Assembly (NCBI RefSeq): GCF_009183415.1
Contig: NZ_WEHU01000011.1
Span: forward strand, 1-64,000
Direction of reading: 5' to 3'
Source: Bacillus sp. B1-b2
Lineage (GTDB): Bacteria > Bacillota > Bacilli > Bacillales > Cytobacillaceae
DNA: 64,000 bases
A program made the translations under genes and the position numbers. Under the pieces are notes generated by a model. That model made no database searches. It saw only the letters and a list, made by a program, of their open reading frames with translations, and was not told the DNA's origin. This document shows positions 1 through 9,560 of the stretch, in pieces (positions within the stretch are counted from its first letter, which is position 1; every line of letters begins with the position of its first letter).

Positions 1-317
1 CCCTCCAATAAAGCTTTTTTCCACGCAGATATCATGGGAGGATTAGTTAGTCCAAACTTCAGGGCTGTTTCCGTAACTGAATGTCCTGTTCTTTTCATAA
101 AGCTTAATACATCCAGCTTGAATGGAACAGAATAAGTTTTATTCTGTGCTTTTCTCATTAACCCTTCTGTTCCAAATCTCTCGTAATTGTTTACCCAATT
201 AATAATCTGCTTATGAGACTTAATACCATGTTTTTTAGCTAAAAGTTTATATCCAAGTATTCCTTCTTTATATTCTTTCACTACCATAAGCTTGAATTTT
301 TCATTATATTTAGACAT
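1..317 (-). CDS. IS3/IS150-family transposase OrfA (helix-turn-helix), partial
   Basis: The minus strand translates from ATG (317-315) as MSKYNEKFKLMVVKEYKEG, then a helix-turn-helix (LLAKKHGIKSHKQIINW) and a second HTH-like segment (VTETALKFGLTNPPMISAWKK). This is the two-HTH layout of IS3-family OrfA DNA-binding subunits, which act with the DDE OrfB after programmed frameshifting. About 105 codons are seen without a stop before the window edge, so the reading frame is open here. The rest of OrfA and all of OrfB would lie upstream of position 1. OrfA family assignment is firm; intactness cannot be judged. Confidence 0.85.
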   Translation of the reverse strand, partial: MSKYNEKFKLMVVKEYKEGILGYKLLAKKHGIKSHKQIINWVNNYERFGTEGLMRKAQNKTYSVPFKLDVLSFMKRTGHSVTETALKFGLTNPPMISAWKKALLE

Positions 318-325
318 AAATAAGA

Positions 326-365
326 CACCCCAAAAGTTAGATTCTTTACTCTAACTTTTGGGGTG
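326..365. repeat. 16-bp perfect inverted repeat at the IS end
   Basis: Positions 326-341 are the exact reverse complement of 350-365, with an 8-nt loop. One arm is the terminal repeat region of the IS itself. Transcribed from outside, this would form a strong hairpin just before the OrfA start. In some IS elements such a structure limits transposase expression from external promoters; that role is inferred here. Confidence 0.8.
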
Positions 366-499
366 CAGTACAAATGTAGGGGTTTTTTATGTACTTCACT
401 CATTGAAATATGGAAATAGCAGAAAATCGAAAGAGCTATGAAATAATGTATGATGTTTCGTAACATAGAGGATTTGGAAAAGACCACTTTTAGTAAAAT

Positions 500-682
500 A
501 GTCGTAGAAATCCTCTTATTTTCGTTACTTCCATGAAAAACAAAGAAAATAGACGGAGAATTACGCCTATTTCCTTAGAATACATGAAATCGGAGGGATT
601 TTCCTTCCTTAACCGGAAAAATCCGCTTATTAGCAAGGAAATGAATATTATAATGGTCATTAGTCGGAATTCTCCACTTATT
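500..682 (+). repeat. Four-unit dispersed intergenic repeat, copy A
   Basis: Four related units of about 21-24 bp lie at 500-520, about 549-571, 611-631 and 662-682. Each has the pattern CGGA, a short AT stretch, TCC(G), then CTTATT or CCTATT, and several can fold as small CGGA/TCCG hairpins. A second copy with the same unit order, spacing and orientation occurs at 11514-11698. The segment between units 2 and 3 (ACATGAAAT plus a GAGGG core) is also shared. No convincing coding potential was seen. Confidence 0.75.
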
Positions 683-690
683 ATTTTATG

Positions 691-1112
691 ATTCCTCAAA
701 TTGGCTGCGGAATTTTTTTCAACAATATATTAATATAAGCATAATTTATATCCAGATGATTTATGGTTTCAGTGGTAAGACTTCTATGGAATCCGCAAAA
801 GCTTCGAACTCCATGGAAATCATCCCCCTATTTAAATATACAACTTTATATTCTCCCTTACTCCATAGAGGGGTTTCTCGACAGCCTGGAGACCTTCTAT
901 TAAAATAGAAAGTCTATTTTTGTCTTCAGCGAATCCTAGTGTTTTACTCCTTTTCTAAACCAAAAATAATAGTTAAAGCAACTTTTTTTTAAAAATTGTA
1001 TGATGTTTCATTTGATAGAAGGAAATCTAAAAATAATTGTTTTTATCTAAATCTGGAGGGGAAGCTAGATAAAGTAGATGAATTATGGATAACAAGACAG
1101 AAGAATTTCGTC
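691..1112. other. Non-coding stretch between repeat and fapR promoter
   Basis: No ORF with an RBS and a recognisable product was found. A terminator-like stem-loop lies at 890-915, with imperfect arms each about 12 nt around an AA turn, followed by a T-rich tract to 921. It may close transcription coming from upstream of the window. Nothing else can be named. Confidence 0.5.
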
Positions 1113-1141
1113 TTGCATTCCCCAATCTTTAATTATATACT
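1113..1141 (+). promoter_or_regulatory. Sigma-A promoter of fapR
   Basis: TTGCAT (1113-1118) and TATACT (1136-1141) are separated by 17 bp. The predicted start of transcription falls inside the FapR operator immediately downstream, which is the arrangement known for FapR autoregulation. Confidence 0.8.
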
Positions 1142-1144
1142 ACT

Positions 1145-1162
1145 ATTAGTACCTAGTCTTAA
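1145..1162 (+). promoter_or_regulatory. FapR operator
   Basis: ATTAGTACCTAGTCTTAA matches the FapR binding site known from Bacillus, an imperfect dyad with TTAGTACCTA and TCTTAA arms. It overlaps the predicted transcription start of fapR. In B. subtilis FapR represses this operon and malonyl-CoA releases it. Confidence 0.9.
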
Positions 1163-1181
1163 GAGTGCGGTGGTGTTGTAT

Positions 1182-1745
1182 ATGAAACGAAACAAAAAGG
1201 AACGTCAAGCAATGCTAGTACATACCATTAGAGAAACACCTTTTATTACGGATGAGGATTTAGCGGAAAAATTCTCTGTTAGTGTTCAAACGATAAGACT
1301 AGATAGGCTTGAATTATCCATTCCAGAGCTAAGAGAACGAATAAAAAATGTAGCAACCAAGACTTTAGAGGATGAAGTGAAAGCTTTACCTATAGAAGAA
1401 GTAATTGGTGATATTATAGACATGGAATTAGATCATTCAGCTATATCTATCTTTGAAATGCAACAAGAACACGTATTTAAAAGGAATGGTATTGCAAGGG
1501 GGCATCATTTATTTGCACAAGCTAATTCACTTGCTGTTGCTCTAATTAATGATGAACTAGCCTTAACTGCTAAAGCAAATATTCATTTCACCAGATCCGT
1601 AAAAATAGGAGAAAGAATTATTGCAAAAGCAAAAGTAAATCATATAGATAGTAAGAGTGGTAGAACTTCTGTTGAAGTGAATAGTTATGTAAACTCGGAA
1701 TTAGTGTTTAAAGGTGAATTCGAAATGTATCGAGCAAAAAAATAA
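1182..1745 (+). CDS. fapR: FapR, malonyl-CoA-responsive repressor of fatty acid and phospholipid synthesis
   Basis: A protein of 187 residues beginning MKRNKKERQ, the usual FapR start. Residues about 1-60 form a DeoR-like helix-turn-helix ([22 protein letters not shown]), followed by a linker helix. Residues about 80-187 form a hot-dog thioesterase-like domain ([17 protein letters not shown]) that binds malonyl-CoA. The frame stays open upstream to 996, but that part overlaps the promoter and operator, so ATG 1182 is chosen; a GGTGG stretch lies just before it. It is the first gene of fapR-plsX-fabD-fabG, as in B. subtilis. Autoregulation is supported by the operator at 1145-1162. Confidence 0.95.
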   Translation: MKRNKKERQAMLVHTIRETPFITDEDLAEKFSVSVQTIRLDRLELSIPELRERIKNVATKTLEDEVKALPIEEVIGDIIDMELDHSAISIFEMQQEHVFKRNGIARGHHLFAQANSLAVALINDELALTAKANIHFTRSVKIGERIIAKAKVNHIDSKSGRTSVEVNSYVNSELVFKGEFEMYRAKK

Positions 1746-1770
1746 CATATTAGAATTAGGTGAGTTTATC

Positions 1771-2760
1771 ATGAAAATTGCCATTGATGCAATGGGTGGA
1801 GACAATGCACCAAAAGAGATAGTATTAGGTGCCGAAAAGGCCATTGAAACTTATAAAGACTTAGAAATCGTGCTAGTTGGAGACGAGAATAAGATTAAGA
1901 CCTATTTAACGAAGAATGAAAGAGTGACAATTTTACATACAGAAGAACAGATACTACCTACTGATGAACCAGTTAGAGCAGTTCGCAGAAAGAAAAATGC
2001 GAGTATGGTTCTTGGTGCTACAGAAGTAAAAGAAGGAAGAGCTGATGCTTTTATTTCAGCAGGTAATACTGGCGCACTAATGGCAACAGGATTGTTTGTA
2101 GTAGGGAGAATAGATGGAATAGATCGACCTGCTTTATCTCCAACTCTGCCAACAATAGGTGGACAAGGTTTTCTCCTTCTTGATGTTGGAGCAAATGTAG
2201 ATGCAAAGCCTGAAAACTTATTACAATATGCTATCATGGGTAGCATTTATACAGAAAAAGTAAGAGGCATTGCTAAACCAAGAGTGGGGCTATTAAATAT
2301 AGGAACCGAAGAAAAAAAGGGTAATGAGTTAACGAAAAAAACCTTTGATTTACTTCAAGAAGCAGATATTCATTTCATCGGAAATATAGAAGCTCGTGAC
2401 TTGCTTGAAGGAGTATGTGATGTTGCTGTTACAGACGGTTTTACAGGTAATATGGTATTGAAAACGGTAGAAGGTACTGCTATGTCTATGTTTAAAATGA
2501 TTAAAGCTGAATTAATGAGTAGCTTTAAATCAAAAATGGCAGCAGCTGTATTAAAACCAAATTTAAGACAAATTAAGAATAAGCTAGATTACTCTGAATA
2601 TGGTGGTGCTGCATTATTTGGGTTAAAAGCACCAGTAATTAAAGCACACGGATCATCGGATAGCCAGGCTATTTTTAGTGCTATTAGACAAACACGAGAA
2701 TTTGTACAAGCGGAAGTTGTGACAACCATTGAATCCGCTATTGAACATAAAACAGAATAG
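1771..2760 (+). CDS. plsX: PlsX, phosphate acyltransferase (acyl-ACP to acyl-phosphate)
   Basis: PlsX converts acyl-ACP to acyl-phosphate, the donor used by PlsY in phosphatidic acid synthesis. It works as a peripheral enzyme at the membrane. The 329-residue protein starts [18 protein letters not shown], a hallmark of the family, and contains [10 protein letters not shown] and [16 protein letters not shown] 1771 follows an AGGTGAG ribosome binding site that overlaps the end region after fapR. The length agrees with the family (about 330). The gene lies 25 bp after fapR and 45 bp before fabD, consistent with one transcript controlled by FapR. Confidence 0.97.
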   Translation: MKIAIDAMGGDNAPKEIVLGAEKAIETYKDLEIVLVGDENKIKTYLTKNERVTILHTEEQILPTDEPVRAVRRKKNASMVLGATEVKEGRADAFISAGNTGALMATGLFVVGRIDGIDRPALSPTLPTIGGQGFLLLDVGANVDAKPENLLQYAIMGSIYTEKVRGIAKPRVGLLNIGTEEKKGNELTKKTFDLLQEADIHFIGNIEARDLLEGVCDVAVTDGFTGNMVLKTVEGTAMSMFKMIKAELMSSFKSKMAAAVLKPNLRQIKNKLDYSEYGGAALFGLKAPVIKAHGSSDSQAIFSAIRQTREFVQAEVVTTIESAIEHKTE

Positions 2761-2805
2761 AATCATTAAGCCCCTTTCAGTGGGGAAAGAAGGGAAGTTG
2801 TAATA

Positions 2806-3750
2806 ATGGGGAAAATAGCATTTGTATTTCCAGGACAAGGATCTCAAACGGTTGGAATGGGGAAAGATGTATTTGACCAATATGCGTCTTCAACACAAAT
2901 TTTTGAAAATGCAGATCAAAAATTAGGATTTCCATTAAGTCAGTTAATTTTTGAAGGACCAAAAGAGGAGTTAACTTTAACTCATAATACACAGCCAGCA
3001 TTACTTACAACAAGTGTTGCCTTACTCGAGCACTTTAAACAATACGATATTAAACCTGATTATGTTGCTGGACACAGTTTAGGAGAATACTCTGCATTAG
3101 TTGCAGCAGGAGTTATTTCTTTTGAAGATGCCGTTTACGCGGTAAGAAAACGTGGCGAATATATGCAAGAGGCAGTTCCAGCAGGAAATGGTGCAATGGC
3201 AGCTGTATTAGGTCTTGATCGAGAAAAGCTAACAGCTGTAACTAAGGAAGTTACAGAAGAAGGTCATTCTGTTCAGTTAGCGAACTTAAATTGTCCAGGT
3301 CAAATTGTTATTTCTGGTACTACAAAAGGGGTAGAGCTAGCGTCTGAAAAAGCAAAAGAAGCAGGTGCAAAGCGTGCTATTCCTTTAGAAGTTAGTGGAC
3401 CATTTCATTCTGCACTAATGAAACCAGCAGCTGAAAAATTCACTTCCGTATTAGAAGGTATCGAATTACAGAATGCAAAAATTCCGGTAATAGCAAATGT
3501 AACAGCAAATCCTATTGAGCAGAAAGATGAAATCAAGGATAAATTAGTAGAACAACTTTATTCTTCTGTCCTTTGGGAAGATTCTGTTCAGAAAATGATG
3601 GAATTGGGTGTAGATACTTTTGTTGAAATCGGGCCTGGTAAAGTATTAGCTGGACTCGTTAAAAAGATTGATCGTAAAGTAAATATATACTCTGTTTATG
3701 ACTTAGAAACAAGTAGCCAAGTAGCAGAAGCTCTAAAGGGGGAAATGTAA
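2806..3750 (+). CDS. fabD: FabD, malonyl-CoA:ACP transacylase
   Basis: FabD moves the malonyl group from CoA to ACP, loading elongation of type II fatty acid synthesis in the cytosol. The 314-residue protein has FPGQGSQ at the N-terminus, the nucleophile motif GHSLGEYSAL with Ser91, and the catalytic-His region SGPFHSALM near residue 199. An AAGGGA ribosome binding site precedes ATG 2806. The stop codon is directly followed by the GTG start of fabG, so the two are translationally linked. Confidence 0.97.
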   Translation: MGKIAFVFPGQGSQTVGMGKDVFDQYASSTQIFENADQKLGFPLSQLIFEGPKEELTLTHNTQPALLTTSVALLEHFKQYDIKPDYVAGHSLGEYSALVAAGVISFEDAVYAVRKRGEYMQEAVPAGNGAMAAVLGLDREKLTAVTKEVTEEGHSVQLANLNCPGQIVISGTTKGVELASEKAKEAGAKRAIPLEVSGPFHSALMKPAAEKFTSVLEGIELQNAKIPVIANVTANPIEQKDEIKDKLVEQLYSSVLWEDSVQKMMELGVDTFVEIGPGKVLAGLVKKIDRKVNIYSVYDLETSSQVAEALKGEM

Positions 3751-4494
3751 GTGAAATTAGCTGGTAAAGTAGCGCTTGTAACTGGAGCATCTAGAGGGAT
3801 TGGAAAATCCATTGCATTAGAATTAGCGAAAAACGGTGCGGATGTAATTGTTAATTATGCTGGAAGTGTGGATCGTGCTAATGAGGTTGTAGAAGAAATT
3901 AAACAACTAGGACGAAATGCAATTAGCATTCAATGTGATGTTTCTAACAGTGATTCTGTTAGTGAAATGATGAAAACTAGCTTAGATACATTTGGTAACA
4001 TCGATATTTTAGTTAATAATGCGGGAATTACAAAAGACAATCTTTTAATGCGCATGAAGGAAAACGAATGGGATAATGTAATCAATACAAATCTTAAAGG
4101 TGTTTTCCTTTGTACGAAAGCAGTAACAAGACCTATGATGAAACAACGCAAAGGTCGAATCATTAATATTACATCCATTGTTGGTGTAACTGGAAATCCT
4201 GGGCAAGCTAATTATGTAGCTGCAAAAGCCGGAGTAATTGGTTTCACTAAAACAACAGCAAAAGAGCTTGCACAAAGAAATATTACGGTAAATGCTATTG
4301 CTCCTGGATTTATTACAACAGATATGACAGACCAACTAACAGATGATGTGAAAAATAGCATGTTAACACAAATTCCATTAGGACAATTTGGGAAACCAGA
4401 AGATATTGCTAATGCTGTAATATTCCTTGCTTCAGATGAATCCAGTTATATTACAGGTCAAACGTTACACATTGATGGTGGTATGTATATGTAA
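3751..4494 (+). CDS. fabG: FabG, 3-oxoacyl-ACP reductase
   Basis: FabG reduces 3-oxoacyl-ACP to 3-hydroxyacyl-ACP with NADPH. It is a short-chain dehydrogenase of 247 residues. The nucleotide-binding motif TGASRGIG is at 11-18, NNAG at 89-92, and the catalytic Ser142-Tyr155-Lys159 triad is present. The C-terminal [12 protein letters not shown] is typical of FabG. The start is GTG 3751, abutting the fabD stop, with its ribosome binding site (AAAGGGGG) inside the end of fabD. Confidence 0.97.
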   Translation: MKLAGKVALVTGASRGIGKSIALELAKNGADVIVNYAGSVDRANEVVEEIKQLGRNAISIQCDVSNSDSVSEMMKTSLDTFGNIDILVNNAGITKDNLLMRMKENEWDNVINTNLKGVFLCTKAVTRPMMKQRKGRIINITSIVGVTGNPGQANYVAAKAGVIGFTKTTAKELAQRNITVNAIAPGFITTDMTDQLTDDVKNSMLTQIPLGQFGKPEDIANAVIFLASDESSYITGQTLHIDGGMYM

Positions 4495-4561
4495 TAATTG
4501 TTATAAAACAATTATTAGAAATCCTCGATAAAACCAAAATAATTATATTTTAAACTTTGCA

Positions 4562-4590
4562 TTTATTATTTTGGAGAAATACTCTATAAT
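4562..4590 (+). promoter_or_regulatory. Candidate promoter of acpP
   Basis: A perfect TATAAT at 4585-4590 lies 23 bp upstream of the acpP start. A weak -35 (TTTATT, 4562-4567) fits a 17-bp spacer. Extra initiation before acpP would suit the high demand for acyl carrier protein. The -35 match is poor. Confidence 0.5.
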
Positions 4591-4612
4591 CATTTGAGGG
4601 GAGGTGAATGAA

Positions 4613-4843
4613 ATGGCAGATGTATTAGAGCGTGTAACGAAAATCGTAGTTGATCGTCTTGGTGTGGAAGAATCTGAAGTAACTTTAGAAGCTTCTTTCA
4701 AAGATGATTTAGGTGCTGATTCTCTAGATGTGGTTGAACTTGTTATGGAATTAGAAGATGAGTTTGATATGGAGATTTCTGACGAAGATGCTGAAAAAAT
4801 CGCAACAGTTGGTGATGCGGTGAATTACATAGGTAATCGTTAG
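4613..4843 (+). CDS. acpP: Acyl carrier protein
   Basis: A 76-residue acidic protein starting [18 protein letters not shown]. The phosphopantetheine attachment motif is GADSLDVVE with Ser37. It carries growing acyl chains for FabD, FabG and PlsX encoded just upstream. ATG 4613 is chosen over an in-frame ATG at 4604 because the strong GGGGAGGTG ribosome binding site (from about 4598) would overlap the earlier start and because known ACPs begin MAD. The gene is 118 bp from fabG, with its own candidate promoter, and is followed by a strong terminator. Confidence 0.97.
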   Translation: MADVLERVTKIVVDRLGVEESEVTLEASFKDDLGADSLDVVELVMELEDEFDMEISDEDAEKIATVGDAVNYIGNR

Positions 4844-4851
4844 TCAACTCT

Positions 4852-4882
4852 AAAAGCTCCGTTTATAGCGGAGCTTTTAATT
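4852..4882 (+). terminator. Rho-independent terminator after acpP
   Basis: Perfect 10-bp stem AAAAGCTCCG / CGGAGCTTTT (4852-4861 with 4869-4878), a 7-nt loop, and a short T run ending the stem. It lies 8 bp after the acpP stop and closes the fatty acid block. Confidence 0.85.
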
Positions 4883-5134
4883 ATATAGTAGAGAATACAA
4901 AAATTTTTATTTTTATTGTATACTTATATCTGATTCCTACGAAAGATAAGTATATATAGAAAGATAAAATCGTTTTCTAGTCGAGAGAAAGGGCCCCTTT
5001 TTAATAATGGCCCTGTTAGGTATAGAATGACTTGGAGAGGAGAGAACTTTCCAAGTTTCTTTGCGTTTTTTATTCAATTTACTTAAACTTGAAATGAATT
5101 GTAAACTTAGTGCTAAGGTGGAGGCAAAGGCAAT

Positions 5135-5878
5135 ATGCGAGGCAACCGAAAAGAGAAACGAGCGATTCGTCCAAACGAAAAAAAGATGAAAGAACTACAA
5201 GAAACAATCAATATTCATTTTACAAATGAAAAATTATTAAAACAGGCTTTTACCCATTCATCATATGTGAATGAGCATCGAAGAAAACCACATGAAGATA
5301 ATGAAAGATTAGAATTCCTTGGTGATGCTGTATTAGAGCTTACTGTATCAGAGTTTCTGTTTAAAAAATTTCCTATGATGAGTGAAGGAGAATTAACGAA
5401 GCTACGTGCTGCTATTGTATGTGAGCCCTCTCTCGTTTCCTTCGCCAATGAACTTTCATTTGGAAAGTTTGTATTGTTAGGAAAAGGCGAGGAAATGACT
5501 GGTGGGAGAACAAGACCTGCATTACTTGCAGATGTTTTTGAGGCATTTATAGGCTCACTATACTTAGATCAAGGAATTACCACTGTGGTAACGTTCTTAG
5601 AAAAAGTTGTTTTTCCTAAGATAAATGACGGTGCTTTTTCTCATGTGATGGATTTTAAAAGTCAGCTTCAAGAATATGTACAAAGAGATGCTGTTGGAAC
5701 AATCGAATATAAGATTTTATTAGAGAAGGGTCCAGCGCATAATAGAGAGTTTATTTCTCAAGTATTTTTAAATGACAAAGAGCTAGGTACAGGTACAGGT
5801 CGCTCGAAGAAAGAAGCGGAACAGCATGCCGCTCAACAATCGTTAAGCATGCTAAAAGCTGATCATGATAAACAGTAA
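5135..5878 (+). CDS. rnc: Ribonuclease III
   Basis: RNase III cuts double-stranded RNA and processes rRNA and scRNA precursors; in B. subtilis it also silences prophage toxins. The 247-residue protein has the endonuclease signature [13 protein letters not shown] (Glu60 and Asp64 among the metal ligands), a second acidic cluster ([14 protein letters not shown]), and a C-terminal dsRNA-binding domain from about residue 170 ([10 protein letters not shown] to [13 protein letters not shown]). An AAGGTGGAGG ribosome binding site precedes ATG 5135. The 290-bp gap before it holds only AT-rich sequence and two weak stem-loops, near 4990-5014 and 5030-5056. Confidence 0.96.
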   Translation: MRGNRKEKRAIRPNEKKMKELQETINIHFTNEKLLKQAFTHSSYVNEHRRKPHEDNERLEFLGDAVLELTVSEFLFKKFPMMSEGELTKLRAAIVCEPSLVSFANELSFGKFVLLGKGEEMTGGRTRPALLADVFEAFIGSLYLDQGITTVVTFLEKVVFPKINDGAFSHVMDFKSQLQEYVQRDAVGTIEYKILLEKGPAHNREFISQVFLNDKELGTGTGRSKKEAEQHAAQQSLSMLKADHDKQ

Positions 5879-5940
5879 TGGAATTATACTCCTGGAGAAC
5901 CGACTGCAACTAGAGAAAACAAAAGAAATGGGGTGAGGGT

Positions 5941-8900
5941 ATGTTCTTAAAACGGTTGGATATTATTGGTTTTAAATCATTTGCTGATCGAGTTTCTGTT
6001 GATTTTGTTCCAGGTGTAACAGCAGTAGTTGGACCAAATGGAAGTGGTAAAAGTAATATTACGGATGCTATACGTTGGGTGCTTGGAGAGCAATCTGCTA
6101 AATCATTAAGAGGAAGTAAAATGGAAGATGTTATCTTTTCAGGAAGTGACTCTAGAAAAGCAGTAAACTTTGCAGAGGTAACCTTAACGTTAGAGAATGA
6201 AGATCAATTCTTGCCTTTAGACTTTCATGAGATAAGTGTAACAAGAAGAGTGTATCGTTCAGGTGATAGTGAATTTTTAATTAATAAGCAATCCTGTCGA
6301 TTAAAAGATATTGTTGATTTATTTATGGACTCTGGCTTAGGAAGAGAAGCATTTTCTATTATCAGTCAAGGAAAAGTAGAAGAAATCTTAAATAGCAAAG
6401 CAGAAGACCGACGTTCTATTTTTGAAGAAGCTGCAGGGGTTCTTAAATATAAAACACGAAAAAAGAAAGCGGAAGGAAAGCTTGTGGAAACACAAGAAAA
6501 CCTGAACCGTGTTAACGACATTCTTCACGAATTAGAAAGCCAAGTAGAACCATTAAAGATACAAAGCTCTATGGCAAAGGAATTCTTAGATCATCGAGAA
6601 AATTTAGAGCAAATTGAAGTCGCTCTGATGGTCCACGATATTGAAGAAGCGCATGGAAAGTATGAAACCATCTCTAAAAAGCTAGAGGAATATAAGCAAG
6701 AGGAATTAAAGCTATCTTCCTTACTTCAAGGAAAAGAAGCAAAGATGGAAGAAATGAAAAATCAAATTTCCGCTTTAGATGAATCGATAGATGATTTGCA
6801 GCAGGTCTTGCTTTTAGTAAGTGAAGAATGGGAAAAGCTTGAAGGTAGAAAAGAAGTTTTAAAAGAAAGAAAGAAAAATGCTGTTCAAAATAAGGATCAA
6901 TTAGAAAAAACAAAGCACGAATTGGCGCTTAGAATAGCTACTCTAGATGCACAAAAAGAAACACAAGAGGTTTTAGTTCAACAATTGCAATCTGATTCAA
7001 ATGAAATGGAAGCAACCCTTAAAAATCAAGAAAAAGAGCTAGAACTGTTTAATGATAATTTGGAAGAGAAAATCGAGTCATTAAAAAGTGATTATATTGA
7101 GTTGTTGAGCGAACAGGCTGCATCTAATAATGAATTAAAATCAGTTGATCAACAATTACAGAATCAGCAAAGAAGAACCAGCCAGTTAGATGAAGAAAAT
7201 GCGAAGTATACGGCAGAACGAAAAGAAATTCAAAATAAGAAAAAAGAAATTACTGCAACATTACAGGCATTTGGTACAGAATTAGCTAAATGGACAAAAA
7301 CATTAGAAAATCATCAAAAAAGCTTTAGCGAAATAGAAGTGAAAGTTCAGCAGGTGGAAAAGTCTCTCTATCAATCCTATCGATTTACTGAGCAAGCCAA
7401 ATCTAGAAAGGAAATGTTAGAAGAATTAGAGGATGACTATTCTGGATTCTTTCAAGGAGTTAAAGAAGTATTAAAGGCTAGAGGAAAATCACTAAGTGGA
7501 ATTCGTGGTGCAGTTGCAGAATTAATGCAAGTGCCTAAGCAATACAGTGTTAGCATGGAGATTGCTCTAGGTGGAAGCATGCAGCATATTGTTGTGGAAA
7601 CAGAACAGAATGGTCGAGAAGCTATAAACTTTTTAAAAAAGAATGGATTTGGCCGAGCTACGTTTTTACCTATGAATGTTATTAAAGGAAAAATGCTTGC
7701 TGATCATCAGCTAAGACTAGTGGAAGGTCATTCAAGCTTCATTGGTGTGGCTGCTAATCTCATAACGTATGATTCCCAATATACAGAAATAATGAGAAAT
7801 TTATTGGGGAATGTCATTATAACGAAGGATTTAAAGGGTGCCAATGAAATGGCAAAAACCCTACAATATCGATCTCGTTTTGTTACGTTAGAAGGAGAGA
7901 TTGTTAATCCTGGTGGATCTATGACAGGTGGAGCTATTAAACAAAAAACAGCTTCCATTTTAACTCGTAAAGGTGAATTAGAAGATCTTAAAAAGAATAT
8001 TTTTGAGATGGAAAAAGCCACTCTAAAGCTGGAAGACCAGATGAAAAAAGGAAAAGCAGCCTTAAGTGAAGAAGAAGTTCACTTAGAAGAAAATAGGCTA
8101 AAAATAGAAGATATTCAGTTCCAAATGCAATCATGGAAAGATGATTTAAGGGATATTGAGTACGAAGAACGAACGATGAATGATAAATTGTCTTTATATG
8201 ATCGCAATAAATCAGATTACGAGCAAGAACAAACAACCTTAATAGCTCGTAAACGACAATTAGAGGAATATATAGAGACAAGCAAGCAGAAAATTGCCGA
8301 ATTAGATGAAGAAATAGTTTCCTTAACTCAACGTAAAAATGAACAAAGCTCTTCAAAAGAATCTGTTTTAAGGGCTATTGGAGATGTAAGGATACAATTA
8401 GCAGCTAAGAAAGAGCAATTAAGGCATGAAAGAGATAAATTAAATACGATGATTCAGGAATGGAGTGAAGCGAAAGGAAGAGAAGAAATTGTTACAGAAG
8501 ATTTACGATTGCTTTCTTCTGAAATGGACAATTCTCATTCTGGTGCATCAACTCTTGAACAACAATCCGAACAAAAACAAAACGAAAAGCAAGATACCCT
8601 TCAATTGATTTCTTTACGTAGAGAAGAAAGATTGCAAAAACAAATGACACTAGAAGAGTTAGAGCTAGGTGTAAAAGAAGAACGTAGAATACATCGTGGA
8701 ATGGTACAAGCTTTAAAAGATGAAGAAGTAAAACTGAACCGAATTGATGTGGAACTTGATACAAGGCTAACAAACCTACGTGAAGAATATTTATTAACCT
8801 ATGAAGGAGCTAAGCTAGACTACCCGCTAACTATGGAGGTGGAAGAAGCTCGTAAAAAGGTTAAACTAATAAAGTTAGCAATGGAAGAACTAGGAACAGT

Positions 8901-9507
8901 CAATTTAGGTGCTATTGAAGAATATGATAGAGTTTCTGAAAGATATGAGTTCTTGCTAGAGCAGAAAACAGACCTAGAAGAAGCTAAGGATACTCTGTAT
9001 CAAGTCATAGATGAAATGGATGACGAAATGAAAAATCGATTTGAGCAAACCTTTGAAGGAATCAAAGCTCATTTTGAATCGGTTTTCCAAAGTTTATTTG
9101 GTGGCGGAAGAGCGGATTTAGTACTAACAAAGCCTGAGGATTTATTAAACACAGGTGTTGAAATTGTTGCACAGCCGCCAGGTAAAAAACTGCAGAATTT
9201 AAGTCTTTTATCAGGTGGAGAAAGAGCCTTAACAGCTATTGCGTTATTATTTTCTATTCTAAAAGTACGACCAGTTCCATTTTGTATACTTGATGAAGTG
9301 GAAGCTGCTTTAGACGAAGCTAACGTATTCCGATTTAGTTCCTACTTAAAACGTTATAGCCATGAAACTCAATTTATTGTCATTACCCACAGAAAAGGAA
9401 CGATGGAAGAAGCAGATGTATTATACGGTGTAACCATGCAAGAATCCGGAGTATCTAAATTAGTATCTGTTAGGTTAAGTGAAACAAATGAATTAGTGGC
9501 TACTTAA
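5941..9507 (+). CDS. smc: SMC, chromosome condensation and segregation ATPase
   Basis: Smc forms a dimer that, with ScpA and ScpB, loops and organises the chromosome behind the replication origin. The 1188-residue protein has the N-terminal Walker A (GPNGSGKSN, from about residue 31), two long coiled coils, and a hinge at about 500-660 (GAVAEL to NPGGSMTGG). At the C-terminus are the ABC signature LSGGERALTA (near 1089) and Walker B CILDEVEAALDEAN. Length agrees with B. subtilis Smc (1186). It starts after a GGGGTGAGGGT ribosome binding site 62 bp from rnc and lies 53 bp before ftsY, probably one transcript. Confidence 0.98.
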   Translation: MFLKRLDIIGFKSFADRVSVDFVPGVTAVVGPNGSGKSNITDAIRWVLGEQSAKSLRGSKMEDVIFSGSDSRKAVNFAEVTLTLENEDQFLPLDFHEISVTRRVYRSGDSEFLINKQSCRLKDIVDLFMDSGLGREAFSIISQGKVEEILNSKAEDRRSIFEEAAGVLKYKTRKKKAEGKLVETQENLNRVNDILHELESQVEPLKIQSSMAKEFLDHRENLEQIEVALMVHDIEEAHGKYETISKKLEEYKQEELKLSSLLQGKEAKMEEMKNQISALDESIDDLQQVLLLVSEEWEKLEGRKEVLKERKKNAVQNKDQLEKTKHELALRIATLDAQKETQEVLVQQLQSDSNEMEATLKNQEKELELFNDNLEEKIESLKSDYIELLSEQAASNNELKSVDQQLQNQQRRTSQLDEENAKYTAERKEIQNKKKEITATLQAFGTELAKWTKTLENHQKSFSEIEVKVQQVEKSLYQSYRFTEQAKSRKEMLEELEDDYSGFFQGVKEVLKARGKSLSGIRGAVAELMQVPKQYSVSMEIALGGSMQHIVVETEQNGREAINFLKKNGFGRATFLPMNVIKGKMLADHQLRLVEGHSSFIGVAANLITYDSQYTEIMRNLLGNVIITKDLKGANEMAKTLQYRSRFVTLEGEIVNPGGSMTGGAIKQKTASILTRKGELEDLKKNIFEMEKATLKLEDQMKKGKAALSEEEVHLEENRLKIEDIQFQMQSWKDDLRDIEYEERTMNDKLSLYDRNKSDYEQEQTTLIARKRQLEEYIETSKQKIAELDEEIVSLTQRKNEQSSSKESVLRAIGDVRIQLAAKKEQLRHERDKLNTMIQEWSEAKGREEIVTEDLRLLSSEMDNSHSGASTLEQQSEQKQNEKQDTLQLISLRREERLQKQMTLEELELGVKEERRIHRGMVQALKDEEVKLNRIDVELDTRLTNLREEYLLTYEGAKLDYPLTMEVEEARKKVKLIKLAMEELGTVNLGAIEEYDRVSERYEFLLEQKTDLEEAKDTLYQVIDEMDDEMKNRFEQTFEGIKAHFESVFQSLFGGGRADLVLTKPEDLLNTGVEIVAQPPGKKLQNLSLLSGGERALTAIALLFSILKVRPVPFCILDEVEAALDEANVFRFSSYLKRYSHETQFIVITHRKGTMEEADVLYGVTMQESGVSKLVSVRLSETNELVAT

Positions 9508-9560
9508 TAATATCTCTGTTTGAGAAAAATAGATAAATGATAGAGAAAGAAGGTATGTAG

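Larger units (their letters stand above)
1..372 (-). mobile_element. End of an IS3-family (IS150-type) insertion sequence, cut by window edge
   Basis: Read on the minus strand from 372, the sequence begins TGTACTGCACCCCAAAAG, the form of terminal inverted repeat found in many IS150-group elements, and leads directly into a transposase OrfA reading frame at 317. The other end lies outside the window, so length and completeness are unknown and no target-site duplication can be checked. The element sits where sequence leading toward recG would be expected in the B. subtilis order. Confidence 0.8.

Noticed and set aside
481-699. Short minus-strand ORF across the dispersed repeat
   Set aside because: The frame runs through the repeat units and shows no recognisable protein.
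996-1181. N-terminal extension of fapR
   Set aside because: The frame is open but covers the promoter and FapR operator; FapR proteins begin at MKRNKKERQ.
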